In this document: positions 25,886 to 36,000 of the stretch, one piece after another
Layout: the number at the start of each line of letters is the position of its first letter
How positions within the stretch are numbered: position 1 is the stretch's first letter
Assembly (NCBI RefSeq): GCF_000723885.1
Contig: NZ_CCDG010000038.1
Location: 24,715-88,714 of the forward strand
From: Paenibacillus camerounensis
Lineage (GTDB): Bacteria > Bacillota > Bacilli > Paenibacillales > Paenibacillaceae
Reading direction: 5' to 3'
Length of the DNA stretch: 64,000 nt
Notes under the pieces: model-generated
The model's input: only the letters and a program-made list of their open reading frames with translations
What the model was told of the DNA's origin: nothing
The model's database searches: none
Program-made: the position numbers and the translations under genes

Positions 25886-25936
25886 GAAAAAAATAGCCGG
25901 ACAGCAGCGCATATGACTATGCGGGCAACTCAGCTA
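25886..25936 (-). terminator. Terminator of the response-regulator operon
   Basis: TAGC/GGCTA outer and CGCATA/TATGCG inner pairings form a long imperfect hairpin, and the minus-strand transcript then meets seven T residues (25893-25887). It separates the two-component genes from the ATP-grasp operon. Confidence 0.7.
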
Positions 25937-25962
25937 TGTAAAGCCCAGACCATGAAATTGTG

Positions 25963-27096
25963 CTAGAAAGCGTTCTGTACCCAGCTGTCCATTATCCTGC
26001 CCGGACCGATGCCTAAATCATTCTGTAAAAGGGCTTTATAGTTCTCATAATGCCTCCGGAAGCCCGGGAAATCGCTCAGAGCCGCGTAGCTTCGCAGAAC
26101 CAGCCGGCAGATATCCTCCGAGTAAGGGTCTATCTCCTGCAGTGCGGCCAGACGGACAAATGCCTGCCGCGGCCGCTCGGTATCCAGCTCATACTCAGCG
26201 GACCGCAGGGACATCTGAATATAATGAACCTGCAGCTCCTTGCGCTTCGTCTCTGCCCAGTCATAATGATGCTCACCCAGATAATCGCCCCGGTACAATG
26301 ACAGAACCGCCTCCCGGCGCTGCCAGTCCGGTTCGTCCGCTACGGCGCCGCCCTGCCAGCCCTGGATGAACCGCTCGGCATCGAGTGCAACATTACCGGT
26401 AACCAGGCGGTAACGCTCCTGTGAGAATTCTACGGTTACATCCATCCCCCAGGTCTTGAGCAGCTTGCGGATGTGGTACACGGTCGTATGCAGATTGGTT
26501 ACCGCCTTTTCCGGCTTAAAATCCGGCCATACGAGGTCTACAATCATATCCTTCAGCACCCACTGCCCGCGGTGATGCAGCATCAGCGCGAACACCTCCT
26601 GCGCCTTGCTTGTTCTCCACTGCGTTTTTCTGCCGGCATCACTGCGGTCCTGAAATTCCAGCCGCTTAAAGCAGAGTATCCACGGATTATCCTGCACTGC
26701 TCCGCCAGCCGGCTGCTCTTTAGGCCCGGATGCCGGCTCTTCAAGCGCTACCAGCCGTTCCAGTGTCTTGTTCAGCCGCTGCGCGGTAACCGGCTTCAGC
26801 AGATAATCGGCTGCATTCAGCTCAAAGGCATCAATGGCATAATCACTGTAAGCCGTAATATAGACTATGCGGATGCTGCGGTCTGCCTGCATAATATGCT
26901 CGGCTGCCTCCAGACCGTTCATTTCCGGCATTCCGATATCCAGGAAAACGATGTCGGCACGCTCTTGCTGCAGATGCTGCAGTCCAAGTCTGGCCGAGGT
27001 ATATTTACCGGTAATCTGCAGCCTGCCATCCTTCAGGAGCAGTCGTTCAAGATGCTGCAATGCCGGTTTTTCATCATCTATTAATATAGCCTTCAT
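25963..27096 (-). CDS. Response regulator with winged helix and BTAD domain
   Basis: A 377-residue regulator. The receiver (residues 1-120) has the acidic pair DDE at 7-9, phosphoacceptor Asp in VFLDIGMPEMNG (about 54), Thr in YITAYSD and Lys in YLLKPV. Residues about 150-235 are an OmpR-like DNA-binding winged helix (KAVTNLHTTVYHIRKLL), and about 245-377 a bacterial transcriptional activation (BTAD) helical repeat domain as in SARP and AfsR proteins. REC fused to SARP-like output is typical of large Paenibacillus regulators. It follows the sensor kinase gene by 24 bases and is its obvious partner. Targets unknown. Confidence 0.9.
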   Translation of the reverse strand: MKAILIDDEKPALQHLERLLLKDGRLQITGKYTSARLGLQHLQQERADIVFLDIGMPEMNGLEAAEHIMQADRSIRIVYITAYSDYAIDAFELNAADYLLKPVTAQRLNKTLERLVALEEPASGPKEQPAGGAVQDNPWILCFKRLEFQDRSDAGRKTQWRTSKAQEVFALMLHHRGQWVLKDMIVDLVWPDFKPEKAVTNLHTTVYHIRKLLKTWGMDVTVEFSQERYRLVTGNVALDAERFIQGWQGGAVADEPDWQRREAVLSLYRGDYLGEHHYDWAETKRKELQVHYIQMSLRSAEYELDTERPRQAFVRLAALQEIDPYSEDICRLVLRSYAALSDFPGFRRHYENYKALLQNDLGIGPGRIMDSWVQNAF

Positions 27097-27120
27097 AAGC
27101 CGGGTTCACCTCTTGTCAGG

Positions 27121-30100
27121 TCATTCTAGTACCGGGTCTGTCCGCGGTATCGCATAGGAAATCCGGGTTCCGGCTCCTGGAACGCTTTCGATGATCAGGC
27201 CCGTTCCGTAAATTTTAAGCAGCCGCCGCTGAATATTTCTCAGTCCGATGCCGCCCTCGGTCCGTTCTTCGGACAGAACCTCGGCGATCCGCTCCTGCGA
27301 CATGCCGATTCCGTCGTCAGTTACGGCAACGACCAGCTGTCTCGCCAGCAGGCGGATGGACAGCGTAACCGTTCCGCCGGCTTCCTTCTGCATCAGCCCG
27401 TGATTCACTGCGTTCTCTACAATCGGCTGAATGCTGAGCGGTGGAATCAGCTCCCTGATCCGCTCCGGCAAGTCATATTCAATATTTAGCCGGTCATCAA
27501 ACCGGGCCTTCTCCAGAGCCAGATAAGACCGGACCAGCTCCAGTTCCTTCTCTACCGGCACCGTCTGTCCGCGGTTCTGAAAGTCAAAGCTGCTGCGCAG
27601 ATACATGCTGAGATCCAGCAGCAGGTCTGTCGCCTTATCCGGATCATCCGGACATACTGAAATGATGGCATTAAGCGCGTTATACAAGAAATGAGGCTTG
27701 ATCTGGGCCTGCAGGAAGGCGATTTCCGTCTCTACAGACTTACGGATCAGCTTGCGCATATCGAGCAGCGTCTGCACACGGGCCCTGAATTCGCGCAGCT
27801 CCACCGGCTGGATCAAATAGTCGTTAGCCCCGGCCTCAAAGATGGCCTGTATATTCTCCGGCCGGTTTCCGGAAGTCAGCACAAGGATCGGCAGCTCGGA
27901 TAAGATGAACCGTTCTCGGATAGCCTGGCACAGCACCAGCCCGGGCATCTCGGACATTGCCCAGTCCATAATAACGAGATCGATATCCGGCTGCTCCTGC
28001 ATCATCATAAGCGCTTCCGGACCGCTGGCAGCCGTCACCACCAGATGACGCTCCAGCCGCAGAGCGTTAGAGAGGACCAGCAGGTTAACCGGGTCATTAT
28101 CAACAACCAGAATTGTACAGCAATCCTCGCTGAGCACCAGCTCCAGTTCGCCAGATACCGGCTCAGCGGAAGCAGCAGTTTCCCAGCCTGTAATCTCCAG
28201 ATAATCCTGAACCAGGAAAGCTGTCTGCTCATTCAGCACCGGAAGCGTAAAGCGAAATACGGTTCCCCTCCCCGGTGTTGACTCCCCTTCTATCCTTCCG
28301 CCGTTCAGCTCCACGAGCTTCTGGGTAATGCTCAGGCCGAGCCCGTTCTCACGGTACAGCTTCTGTGCAGAAGCCCCCTGCGGATCGTAGGCATCGAATA
28401 TCGTCCGCAGCCGCTCCGGAGGCAATCCCGATCCCGTATCAGCGACCTGGATAACTACATAATCTTCTTTAACCTCAGCCGATACAGTTATCACACCCTG
28501 CTGGGTATAATGTACTGCATTTGCCAGCAAATTGAATAAAATCTGCGCCAGCCGCTGCTCATCCGTTTCAAGGAGCGGCAGGGAATCCGGCAGCTCTAGC
28601 CTGAAGCTCAGCTTCGGATTCCCTGTAACATGGCGGGTAACCTCAATGACAGAGGAAGCGACACTGCGCAGGTCAACAGCCTGCCTCTGCAGGAACAGAT
28701 CCCCGTGGTTCAGCTTGGCAAAATCAGCCATATCATTGATTAGAGCAGACAGCCTCTTTCCGGTGGACATAACCATGGACAGCTGTCCCTTCTGCTGGGC
28801 GTTCAATGTCCCCGCTGCCCCTTCTGACAGGGTCTGGGCAATATTGACGATCCCCTGCAGCGGACTTCGAAGCTCACGAGAGGTAGCGGCCATGAAGTCA
28901 TCCTTCAGTCCGTCCAGCGTCAGCAGCCGGCGTGACAGCTGCTCTACTTCAAGAAAGGATGCCGCATATTGGCGGGTCATCAGAATAGCCTGAAAGAATC
29001 CGAACAGAATAATTTCATAGGACAGCACATAATAATGCAACGGCATATCGCTGAAGCTGACCAGGTAAAAGAGGATAACTACGCTCAGGCTCTCTATACT
29101 GACCATCATTAAAAACATATTTTTGCGGTTCTGAAGTGTGCCCGCAATCATGGAGTAGAGTACAAAGCTAATGGCGACAACGCCCCACGTTAACAGCAGT
29201 CCTTCCAGATAGCTGAAATACTGCGCCGGAATAAACACCGCCGTCAGCAGCAGCACTGCCGTAATGGCTCTGGAGGCTCTCATCACTGCCTGCGGTACCG
29301 GATAGTTAACCGAATTCGCCACATATCGGAGCAGATAATAATAGACCAGTGTTGAAGAGGCGAGCTGAAGCTTAAGCACGATCTCGTAGGGCAGACCAGG
29401 CAATACGGCAGCAATCAGCTTTTCACCGTGTGTCAGGATGTATATAAGAGCCGCGATACTGAACAAGCCCAGATAAAGAGTGATTCCCCGGCTTGCCTTA
29501 ACCTTGGAGAACATAAGCAGAAATAACGCCAGTGCAAAAAATCCGAAGATGGTTGCCCCGTCTACAAATAAGGCGAACTCCCGGTGCTCCATTATGGATT
29601 TCTGATCCCCGATAATAATCGGCTGGATAATACCGCCGGAAGAATAATTGTAATTAGCCACCTGCACGATAATCTCAAGCCTGCCGCCGTCAACAGCGGC
29701 GAATCCCATGTAAGGAATATTGTTGGCTGTACTTTCAGAGGGCTCGGATGCGGGAAGGCCGCTATGACCGATCTCCTGGCCGTTCAGATAGATCTTGCTT
29801 GCCATGCGGATGTTAAGTGCCCGCAGGCCGTATACGACTGCATCCCCTTCAGGAATAACAGCCTGAAGACGGTAAGTCGCATAACCCTTGGCTTGGCTTG
29901 TACCATTATCCGACAGGTATGTATTCCACTTCTCCGGCACCCGGATCATTGCAGACACTGCCGGAGCACCCCCGCCGTTATGCGTTGAACGGAAGTCATC
30001 CGGTTCCAGCAGCCTGTCACGGTAAAACTCCCATTCCCCGTCCAGCGCAAGCTCCCCGTCCCGCTGAAAATTCCATTGCCGCAGATCAATTATGCCTTGC

Positions 30101-30210
30101 CTGGAGACCGGCTTATCCTGTGTGACCATCACATTCTGAAGGATGGAGAACAGCGGCACACTGCAGACCAGCAGCAGGCTGGCCAGCACGCTAAGCCAAT
30201 ATTTACTCAT
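27121..30210 (-). CDS. Hybrid sensor kinase: 7TMR-DISM, degenerate HisKA, REC, LytS-type kinase
   Basis: A 1029-residue sensor. Order: N-terminal helix, extracellular jelly-roll 7TMR-DISM sensor (about 40-205), seven helices (about 215-415), HisKA-like dimer region, HATPase (about 550-660; NGLGLSITQKL), receiver (about 695-815, Asp 749 in VIMDWAM), then a LytS-type kinase with QIKPHFLYNALNAI (His 840) and a second HATPase. In the first dimer region the H-box reads AATSRELRSPLQGI: Arg 445 stands where His is expected. The receiver's conserved Lys is Gln (LIQPVE). I chose the ATG at 30210, with AAGGGAG eight bases upstream, over one ten codons earlier that has no good site. Confidence 0.88.
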   Translation of the reverse strand: MSKYWLSVLASLLLVCSVPLFSILQNVMVTQDKPVSRQGIIDLRQWNFQRDGELALDGEWEFYRDRLLEPDDFRSTHNGGGAPAVSAMIRVPEKWNTYLSDNGTSQAKGYATYRLQAVIPEGDAVVYGLRALNIRMASKIYLNGQEIGHSGLPASEPSESTANNIPYMGFAAVDGGRLEIIVQVANYNYSSGGIIQPIIIGDQKSIMEHREFALFVDGATIFGFFALALFLLMFSKVKASRGITLYLGLFSIAALIYILTHGEKLIAAVLPGLPYEIVLKLQLASSTLVYYYLLRYVANSVNYPVPQAVMRASRAITAVLLLTAVFIPAQYFSYLEGLLLTWGVVAISFVLYSMIAGTLQNRKNMFLMMVSIESLSVVILFYLVSFSDMPLHYYVLSYEIILFGFFQAILMTRQYAASFLEVEQLSRRLLTLDGLKDDFMAATSRELRSPLQGIVNIAQTLSEGAAGTLNAQQKGQLSMVMSTGKRLSALINDMADFAKLNHGDLFLQRQAVDLRSVASSVIEVTRHVTGNPKLSFRLELPDSLPLLETDEQRLAQILFNLLANAVHYTQQGVITVSAEVKEDYVVIQVADTGSGLPPERLRTIFDAYDPQGASAQKLYRENGLGLSITQKLVELNGGRIEGESTPGRGTVFRFTLPVLNEQTAFLVQDYLEITGWETAASAEPVSGELELVLSEDCCTILVVDNDPVNLLVLSNALRLERHLVVTAASGPEALMMMQEQPDIDLVIMDWAMSEMPGLVLCQAIRERFILSELPILVLTSGNRPENIQAIFEAGANDYLIQPVELREFRARVQTLLDMRKLIRKSVETEIAFLQAQIKPHFLYNALNAIISVCPDDPDKATDLLLDLSMYLRSSFDFQNRGQTVPVEKELELVRSYLALEKARFDDRLNIEYDLPERIRELIPPLSIQPIVENAVNHGLMQKEAGGTVTLSIRLLARQLVVAVTDDGIGMSQERIAEVLSEERTEGGIGLRNIQRRLLKIYGTGLIIESVPGAGTRISYAIPRTDPVLE

Positions 30211-30348
30211 ATCCCAGGCTCCCTTCTGGCTCGGTATCATTCCTATTATAAAATTATACCTTGAAATTCTTTCCGTGATAAAGAAAAAACCGATTCCTAT
30301 ATTTCGGAATCGGCGGTCTTACTTGTTATACCTTTGAACTGGTAAGTT

Positions 30349-31644
30349 TTATTTCATTTCCGGCGCCGGCGCTGCAGCAGCACCATCCTGTGATTTGGAG
30401 AGGAGGATGTTCAGGACAATCGCCGTCAGGGACCCGGAGACAATACCGTTCTGCAGCAGCATTCTGGCGAATTCCGGCAGCTGGTCGAACATGGAAGGCA
30501 GAACGGCCGAGCCGAGGCCCACGGCAATACTGCAGGCCGCAATCAGCAGATTGCCGTCCTTGCGCAGATCAACCTCGGACAGAATAGACATTCCGGAGGC
30601 CGCTACAGAACCAAACATAACGATCATCGCACCGCCCAGCACCGCATTAGGTACTACAGTAGTCAGGGAAGCAAGCTTGGGCAGAAGTCCCAGTACCACC
30701 ATTATTCCTCCTGCTGCAAAGATGACATTGCGCGTCTTCACACGGGTCAGTGAGAGCAGCCCCACGTTCTGGGAGAACGCCGTATAAGGAAAGGCATTGA
30801 ACAGGCCGCCCAGCATAATAGCAAGTCCTTCAGAGCGCAGCCCGTTCACAACCTGCCGGTTCTCTACTTTCTGGTCGGTGGCCTTGCCGACCGCAAAATA
30901 TACGCCGGTCGATTCGACCATGGATACAATATTGACAATAATCATCGTGAAGATTGCCGTTACACTGAACTGCGGCCAGCCGAAGTAGAATGGCTGGGCG
31001 ATGCTTACGTAAGATGCGGTACCGACAGCAGAGAAATCAACAATCCCCATAAAGTAGCCGATTGCGGTTCCGGCTACAAGACCGACCAGAACAGAAACGG
31101 AGCGCAGGAAGCCTGTCGCGAGCCGGTTCACCGCAAGGATAACCAGAAGCGTAATCAGGGCCAGCAGCAGATTGCGCGGCTGTCCGAAATCTGCGCTGCC
31201 CTGCCCGCCGGCCACATTGTTCATGGCTACAGGAATAAGCGACAGGCCGATTATCGTTACTACCGAACCGGTAACCACCGTGGGGAAAAACTTGAGCAGC
31301 CTGCCGTATACAGGGGCTGCCAGCACCACGAACAAGCCGGCAATAATGATCGCCCCATATGCGGTTGCGAGGTTCGAGCCTGAAGCGATGGCGATAATCG
31401 GGCTGACAGCAGTGAACGTACAGCCCAGTACTACCGGCAGGCCGCTGCCGAAGTATTTGCTGCCCATAACCTGAAGCAGCGTTGCCAGGCCGCAGGTGAA
31501 CAGATCAGCGGCAATGAGATAGGCCATCTGCTCTGCGCTTAAATTCAACGCGCCTCCGACAACCAGCGGTACAATAACTGCTCCGGCATACATGGCCAGC
31601 ACATGCTGCAGCCCCAGAGCGAATATCTTCTGCTTGCTTAACAT
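30349..31644 (-). CDS. pbuX: Xanthine permease
   Basis: A 431-residue NCS2-family nucleobase transporter with about fourteen helices. Family segments visible are GLQHVLAMYAGAVIVPLVVG (residues 12-31), the GSKYFGSGLPVVLGCTFTAV stretch and the signature region QNVGLLSLTRVKTRNV (about 289-304). It imports xanthine with protons. Its ATG overlaps the xpt stop by seven bases, giving the usual xpt-pbuX operon in the same order as B. subtilis, under the guanine riboswitch at 32458-32528. Confidence 0.95.
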   Translation of the reverse strand: MLSKQKIFALGLQHVLAMYAGAVIVPLVVGGALNLSAEQMAYLIAADLFTCGLATLLQVMGSKYFGSGLPVVLGCTFTAVSPIIAIASGSNLATAYGAIIIAGLFVVLAAPVYGRLLKFFPTVVTGSVVTIIGLSLIPVAMNNVAGGQGSADFGQPRNLLLALITLLVILAVNRLATGFLRSVSVLVGLVAGTAIGYFMGIVDFSAVGTASYVSIAQPFYFGWPQFSVTAIFTMIIVNIVSMVESTGVYFAVGKATDQKVENRQVVNGLRSEGLAIMLGGLFNAFPYTAFSQNVGLLSLTRVKTRNVIFAAGGIMVVLGLLPKLASLTTVVPNAVLGGAMIVMFGSVAASGMSILSEVDLRKDGNLLIAACSIAVGLGSAVLPSMFDQLPEFARMLLQNGIVSGSLTAIVLNILLSKSQDGAAAAPAPEMK

Positions 31645-32243
31645 CCTGCACTCTCCTTAATCAGCTCTTCATTTGCAATAAAGTGAACTTCTCCGGGGGC
31701 CATGGATGAGATTCTTGCCAGCGCATGCACGGCAATGCCTCTCTTCTCCAGCAGGCTCCGGCCTTCCTGAAAGCTCTTCTCGATTACGCAGCCTACGCCA
31801 AGCAGCTGCGCACCGGACTGCTCTACAATATCCGCCAGCCCGACCAGCGCGGCACCGGTGGCCAGAAAATCATCAACGATCAGCACCTTGTCCTCAGGCC
31901 CTAAATATTTCTGCGAAATACTGATTTGGTAGTCCTCCCCGCGGGTAAAAGAATGCACAGGGGCCGAATAGACATCTTCGGATAAGGTTACGGCCTTCTT
32001 TTTCTTTGCGTAAATAAAAGGAACCGAGAACGCAATTCCCGCTGCCATAGCGAATTGGATTCCGCTGGCCTCAACCGTGAGGATTTTGGTAACCGGCAAA
32101 TGGCCGAATATTTCCTTGAACTCCTGTCCGGTCTGCAGGGCAAGCCCGGTATCGACCTGATGATTCAGGAAGGAATCCACCTTTAACACGGTATCTGACA
32201 GAATCAGGCCTTCTTTTCTAATACGTTCTTCTAATACTTTCAT
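31638..32243 (-). CDS. xpt: Xanthine phosphoribosyltransferase
   Basis: A 201-residue type I phosphoribosyltransferase that converts xanthine and PRPP to XMP. The PRPP loop is VLIVDDFLATGAALVGLADI (about residues 119-138), and the N-terminal MKVLEERIRKEGLILSDTVLKV matches Xpt closely. A VEASGIQFAMA segment and the length are also typical. ATG is preceded by AAAGGAGAGAGG. First gene of xpt-pbuX; the leader carries a purine riboswitch and an intrinsic terminator, so guanine should switch the operon off. Confidence 0.97.
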   Translation of the reverse strand: MKVLEERIRKEGLILSDTVLKVDSFLNHQVDTGLALQTGQEFKEIFGHLPVTKILTVEASGIQFAMAAGIAFSVPFIYAKKKKAVTLSEDVYSAPVHSFTRGEDYQISISQKYLGPEDKVLIVDDFLATGAALVGLADIVEQSGAQLLGVGCVIEKSFQEGRSLLEKRGIAVHALARISSMAPGEVHFIANEELIKESAGC

Positions 32244-32295
32244 AACAGCAGCCTCTCTCCTTTAATGGTTGTTGCAGCTGGGTGAACGGCTGAAA

Positions 32296-32347
32296 CAAAA
32301 AAAAGGACAGCTTCACTTGAACGTTTCTCTCAAGTGAAGCTGTCCTT
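32296..32347 (-). terminator. Riboswitch-controlled terminator in the xpt leader
   Basis: Eighteen-base arms AAGGACAGCTTCACTTGA (32303-32320) and TCAAGTGAAGCTGTCCTT (32330-32347) pair perfectly; the minus-strand transcript continues into eight or nine T residues. It lies between the aptamer and xpt, as expected for transcriptional off-control. Confidence 0.93.
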
Positions 32348-32457
32348 CTGGGTTTTTGTCCCTAAGCGGTGTAACACATCAGCAGTGTCCGCATCGCTTG
32401 GACCAGCCTTCTGCCAGCATTGCAGCTGATGAAGCGGAACCCTAGATGCGCTATTTC

Positions 32458-32528
32458 ACTCATAGTCGGATAGTTGCAGTGGTTATCCGGTAGAAACTTA
32501 TGGGCCATATCCCCAAGATTATATGAGT
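32458..32528 (-). ncRNA. Guanine riboswitch aptamer
   Basis: On the minus strand the P1 arms ACTCATA and TATGAGT pair perfectly and enclose the purine-riboswitch core: ATAATC before P2, GGATATGGCCC, AGTTTCTACCGG between P2 and P3, and ATCCGACTAT closing. The two kissing loops GATATGG and the P3 loop are recognisable. The specificity base before the final TAT is C (GACTAT), which in this family pairs with guanine rather than adenine. The xpt-pbuX genes follow. Confidence 0.96.
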
Positions 32529-32530
32529 TG

Positions 32531-33099
32531 TTATATGAATATCCGTATTTAAACCTTTGTATATCTTACACGCTCTGTACGATCCTTACAAGCCCCCTTT
32601 ACTGAAAAAAACAGATGAATTTTGACAACTTTTCATGTAATTCATCCATTTTCATCCACACCGGCAGGCTATAGACATCCAAACCGGAAAGATTGATGCA
32701 GATGGCCAGGCAAAAAGACAGGATAACCGTTACCAGCCGTTCACTTCCGCTGTATAGCAAAGTCAGGGAAATCGTCATTGTAGTTAACAGCCAGACAGTA
32801 AAGCTGCCCAAAGGCAGCCGGAGGGACGAATTCTGCTATTGAGAGCCCCTATACCCGTCAGCAGCATGCGGTGGGCGGCGGTGCAGGCGGCCACGCTGTA
32901 AACAGCGGTCCGCTTAAGCGTAAAAGGGTACACCGGCGAAAGCGTTAATCAGACCGGACACAGACAAAAAGCTGTCATAAACAAACCAGATCATTAGGCT
33001 AATTTATGGTTAAACTGGTGTTTTCCCTGTGTTTCCTCTATCATCGCCCGTCTAATAAAAGTATACTTATAAAAACTAGCTAGATAAAGGCGGGCGAGC
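32531..33099. other. 570-bp gap with no convincing gene
   Basis: The only candidate is a 70-codon minus frame at 32811-32599 with a hydrophobic N-terminal half, but it needs a TTG start without a ribosome site. The rest shows no repeat or RNA that I recognise. The last 50 bases hold the promoter region of the hybrid kinase gene, whose ATG has only a modest GGCGGGCGAGC ribosome site. Confidence 0.4.
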
Positions 33100-36000
33100 A
33101 TGAAAATTAAGCAACAGATTGGGTTGGCAACTATAACTTCTACACTGCTGCTCAGCAGTATGATTACTATAGCAGTAGTCTCTCTTGAAGGATTACCTTT
33201 ATATCTGTCCCTTGGCGCAGGTGCAGCAGGCATTCTGCTCTGCTTCTGCATGATGACACTGATACACCGCAATGTTACACGGGGTATTGAACAGATCCGG
33301 TCTATATCTGCAAATATTGCCGGAGACACGCTGGATGCCTCAGGAATAACTACGGGCAAGGATGAATTCGGGCAGCTGGCCCAGTCCTTTTACCGTCTGG
33401 GTGTTGATCTGCATCATAAGACCGCCGAGGAGCGTGTTCTGCGCCTGAAGGCAGAGGAGCAGGCCTGGATTAATACAGAGGTTTCAGAGATGGCGCTGCG
33501 CCTGCAGGGCTCCGTGCACCTGCAGACTGCAGCACGCATCTTCATCTCGCGGCTGTCAACGGCTGTCGGCGGAAGCTATGGCGCCATATACATGCTGCAG
33601 CATAACCGGCTGCAGTTCACGGCGGGCTATGCTTTTGACGAAGCATCCGTAAGCCGCGAACCGTTTGCGCTCGGCAGCGGGCTGGTTGGCCAATGTGCAG
33701 TTGACAAGCAGATGCTTATCCTGAACGATTTGCCTGATAATTATATAAGAGTTCATTCCGGGCTGGGGGAGACACTCCCCACTACACTAATTGTATTTCC
33801 GCTTGTGTATGAGGCCGAGGTTGTCGCTGTAATTGAGCTGGCCACCCTGAAGGTGCTTGGCGACAAAGAGCGGCAATTAATCGAGCGGACCAGCCAGAAC
33901 ATGGGCGTGCTGATCAACACTCTGGCCGATGTCGCCCGGATTGAGGAGCTGCTGAATCATACACAGCTGCAGAAGGAAGAGCTTGAAGCGCAGACAGAAG
34001 AGCTGCAGGCACAGACCCAGGAGCTGGAGGCGCAGACGGAGGAGCTTCGGGCACAGACAGATGAACTGGCTGCGTCCAACAGCAATCTGCAGCACCAGAT
34101 GGAGCTGACAGCACAGCAGAAGCTGGAGATTGAGGCTCAGGCTGATGAGCTGCTCGCACAGACGGAGGAGCTGGCAGCTTCCAACCAGGATCTGCTGGTA
34201 CAGATGAAGCTTACTGCACAGCAGAAAGACGAAATCAAGGTTCAGGCGGACGAGCTGCTCGCACAAACCGAAGAGCTGCAGGACCAGAAGGAACAGCTTC
34301 AGGCTCAGGCCCAGGAGCTGCTTGCACAGACCGAGGAGCTCTCGGTCTCTAATGAGAATTTGCAGCTCCAGATGGAGCTGACTGCACGGCAGAAGTCGGA
34401 GATCGAGGCTCAGGCCGATGAACTGCTGGCACAGACGGAGGAGCTGGCAGCCTCCAACCAGGATCTGCAGGTACAGATGAAGCTTACTGCACAGCAGAAA
34501 GAGGAAATTCAGGAGCAGGCAGACGAGCTGCTCGCACAGACGGAAGAGCTGCAGAACCAGAAAGAGCAGCTCCAGGCACAGGCTCAGGAGCTGGAAGAGC
34601 AGACGGAAGAACTGCTCACGCAAACGGAGGAGCTTGCTACCTCCAACAGCAATCTGCAGGATCAGATGAAGCTCACTTCCCGGCAAAAAGAAGAGATTCA
34701 GAACCAGGCCAACGAGCTGCTTGCACAGACGAGTGAGCTGCAGGACCAGAAGGAGCAGCTGGAGGCCCAGGCCCAGGAGCTGTTTGCCCAGACCGAGGAG
34801 CTCGCTGTGTCCAATAAGAGCCTGCTCACCCAAATGGAGCTCACAGAGCAGCAGAAGGAAGAAATCAAGGTTCAGGCGGAAGAGATCTTTATGGCTGCCC
34901 AGTACAAGTCAGAATTCCTGGCCAATGTATCCCACGAGCTGCGGACACCGCTGAACAGCCTGCTGATCCTGTCACAGATTCTGTCCGAGAACAAAGAAGG
35001 TAATCTTGGTGCCAAGCAGTTGGAATATGTGCATACTATATTCTCAGCAGGCAAAGATCTGCTTCAGCTGATTGATGAAATTCTTGACCTGGCCAAGCTG
35101 GAGGTCGGTAAAATGACGGCTGTTATGGAGCCGGTGCCGGTTCATGATATCAGCAGCCATATCTACCGCCGGTTCGAGCAGCAGGCGAAAGCCAAGAATC
35201 TGCGCTTTGACGTACACTGTGACAGCAGGCTCCCTGAGCATCTGCTGACCGACGGTCACAGGCTACAGCAGATTCTGAACAATCTGCTCTCCAATGCCCT
35301 GAAGTTTACGCCGGAGCACGGCTCCATCTCCCTGTCGATCCGGACAAGCGGCAATGAAATCATCTTCGCTGTGAGCGATACCGGGATCGGCATCGCCCCC
35401 TCCAAGCTGGATAGTATCTTCGATGCCTTCCAGCAGGCCGACGGCACAACCAGCCGCAAATACGGGGGTACAGGCCTCGGCCTGACTATCTGCCGTGAGC
35501 TGGCTGGAATGCTGGGCGGAAGAATCGAGGTGGATTCGGTTGAAGGCAAGGGAAGCACCTTCTCCCTGACTCTTCCTGTGGAGCTTCCGGATGAGGTAGC
35601 CTTATCCAAGGCTCCGTCCGTTTTTGCGGCAGCTGCGAACGAAAGTCTTGCGCCGGTTAAACACACAGCAGTTAAAGAGCATCCTTCATTCCGCGAATCC
35701 TTTGTTCCCGATATTTCAATTTCCAATCCGAAGCTGCTGCAGTTTGCAGAGATGGATGATGACCGGAATAACCTCGGAAACGGGGATACGCTGCTGCTGA
35801 TCATTGAGGAGGATGCCGAGTTTGCGGCAATTCTGCTTAATCTTGCCCGCAGCAGAGGCTTCAAGGCCATCGTAGCCTTCCAGGGCGATCAGGGCCTTGC
35901 CCTCGCTTATGCCTACAAGCCTGATGCTATCCTGCTCGACCTGCATCTGCCTGTGCTTGACGGCTGGGCGATCATCAGCCGGCTGAAGAGCCGGCCGGAG

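Noticed and set aside
32599..32811. 70-codon hydrophobic minus ORF
   Set aside because: Needs a TTG start, no ribosome site, no homology recognised; left as an unlikely small membrane protein.
33877..34833. 318-codon Leu-rich minus ORF opposite the kinase coiled coil
   Set aside because: It is the mirror of repetitive CAG/GAG codons; the regular heptads on the plus strand explain it.
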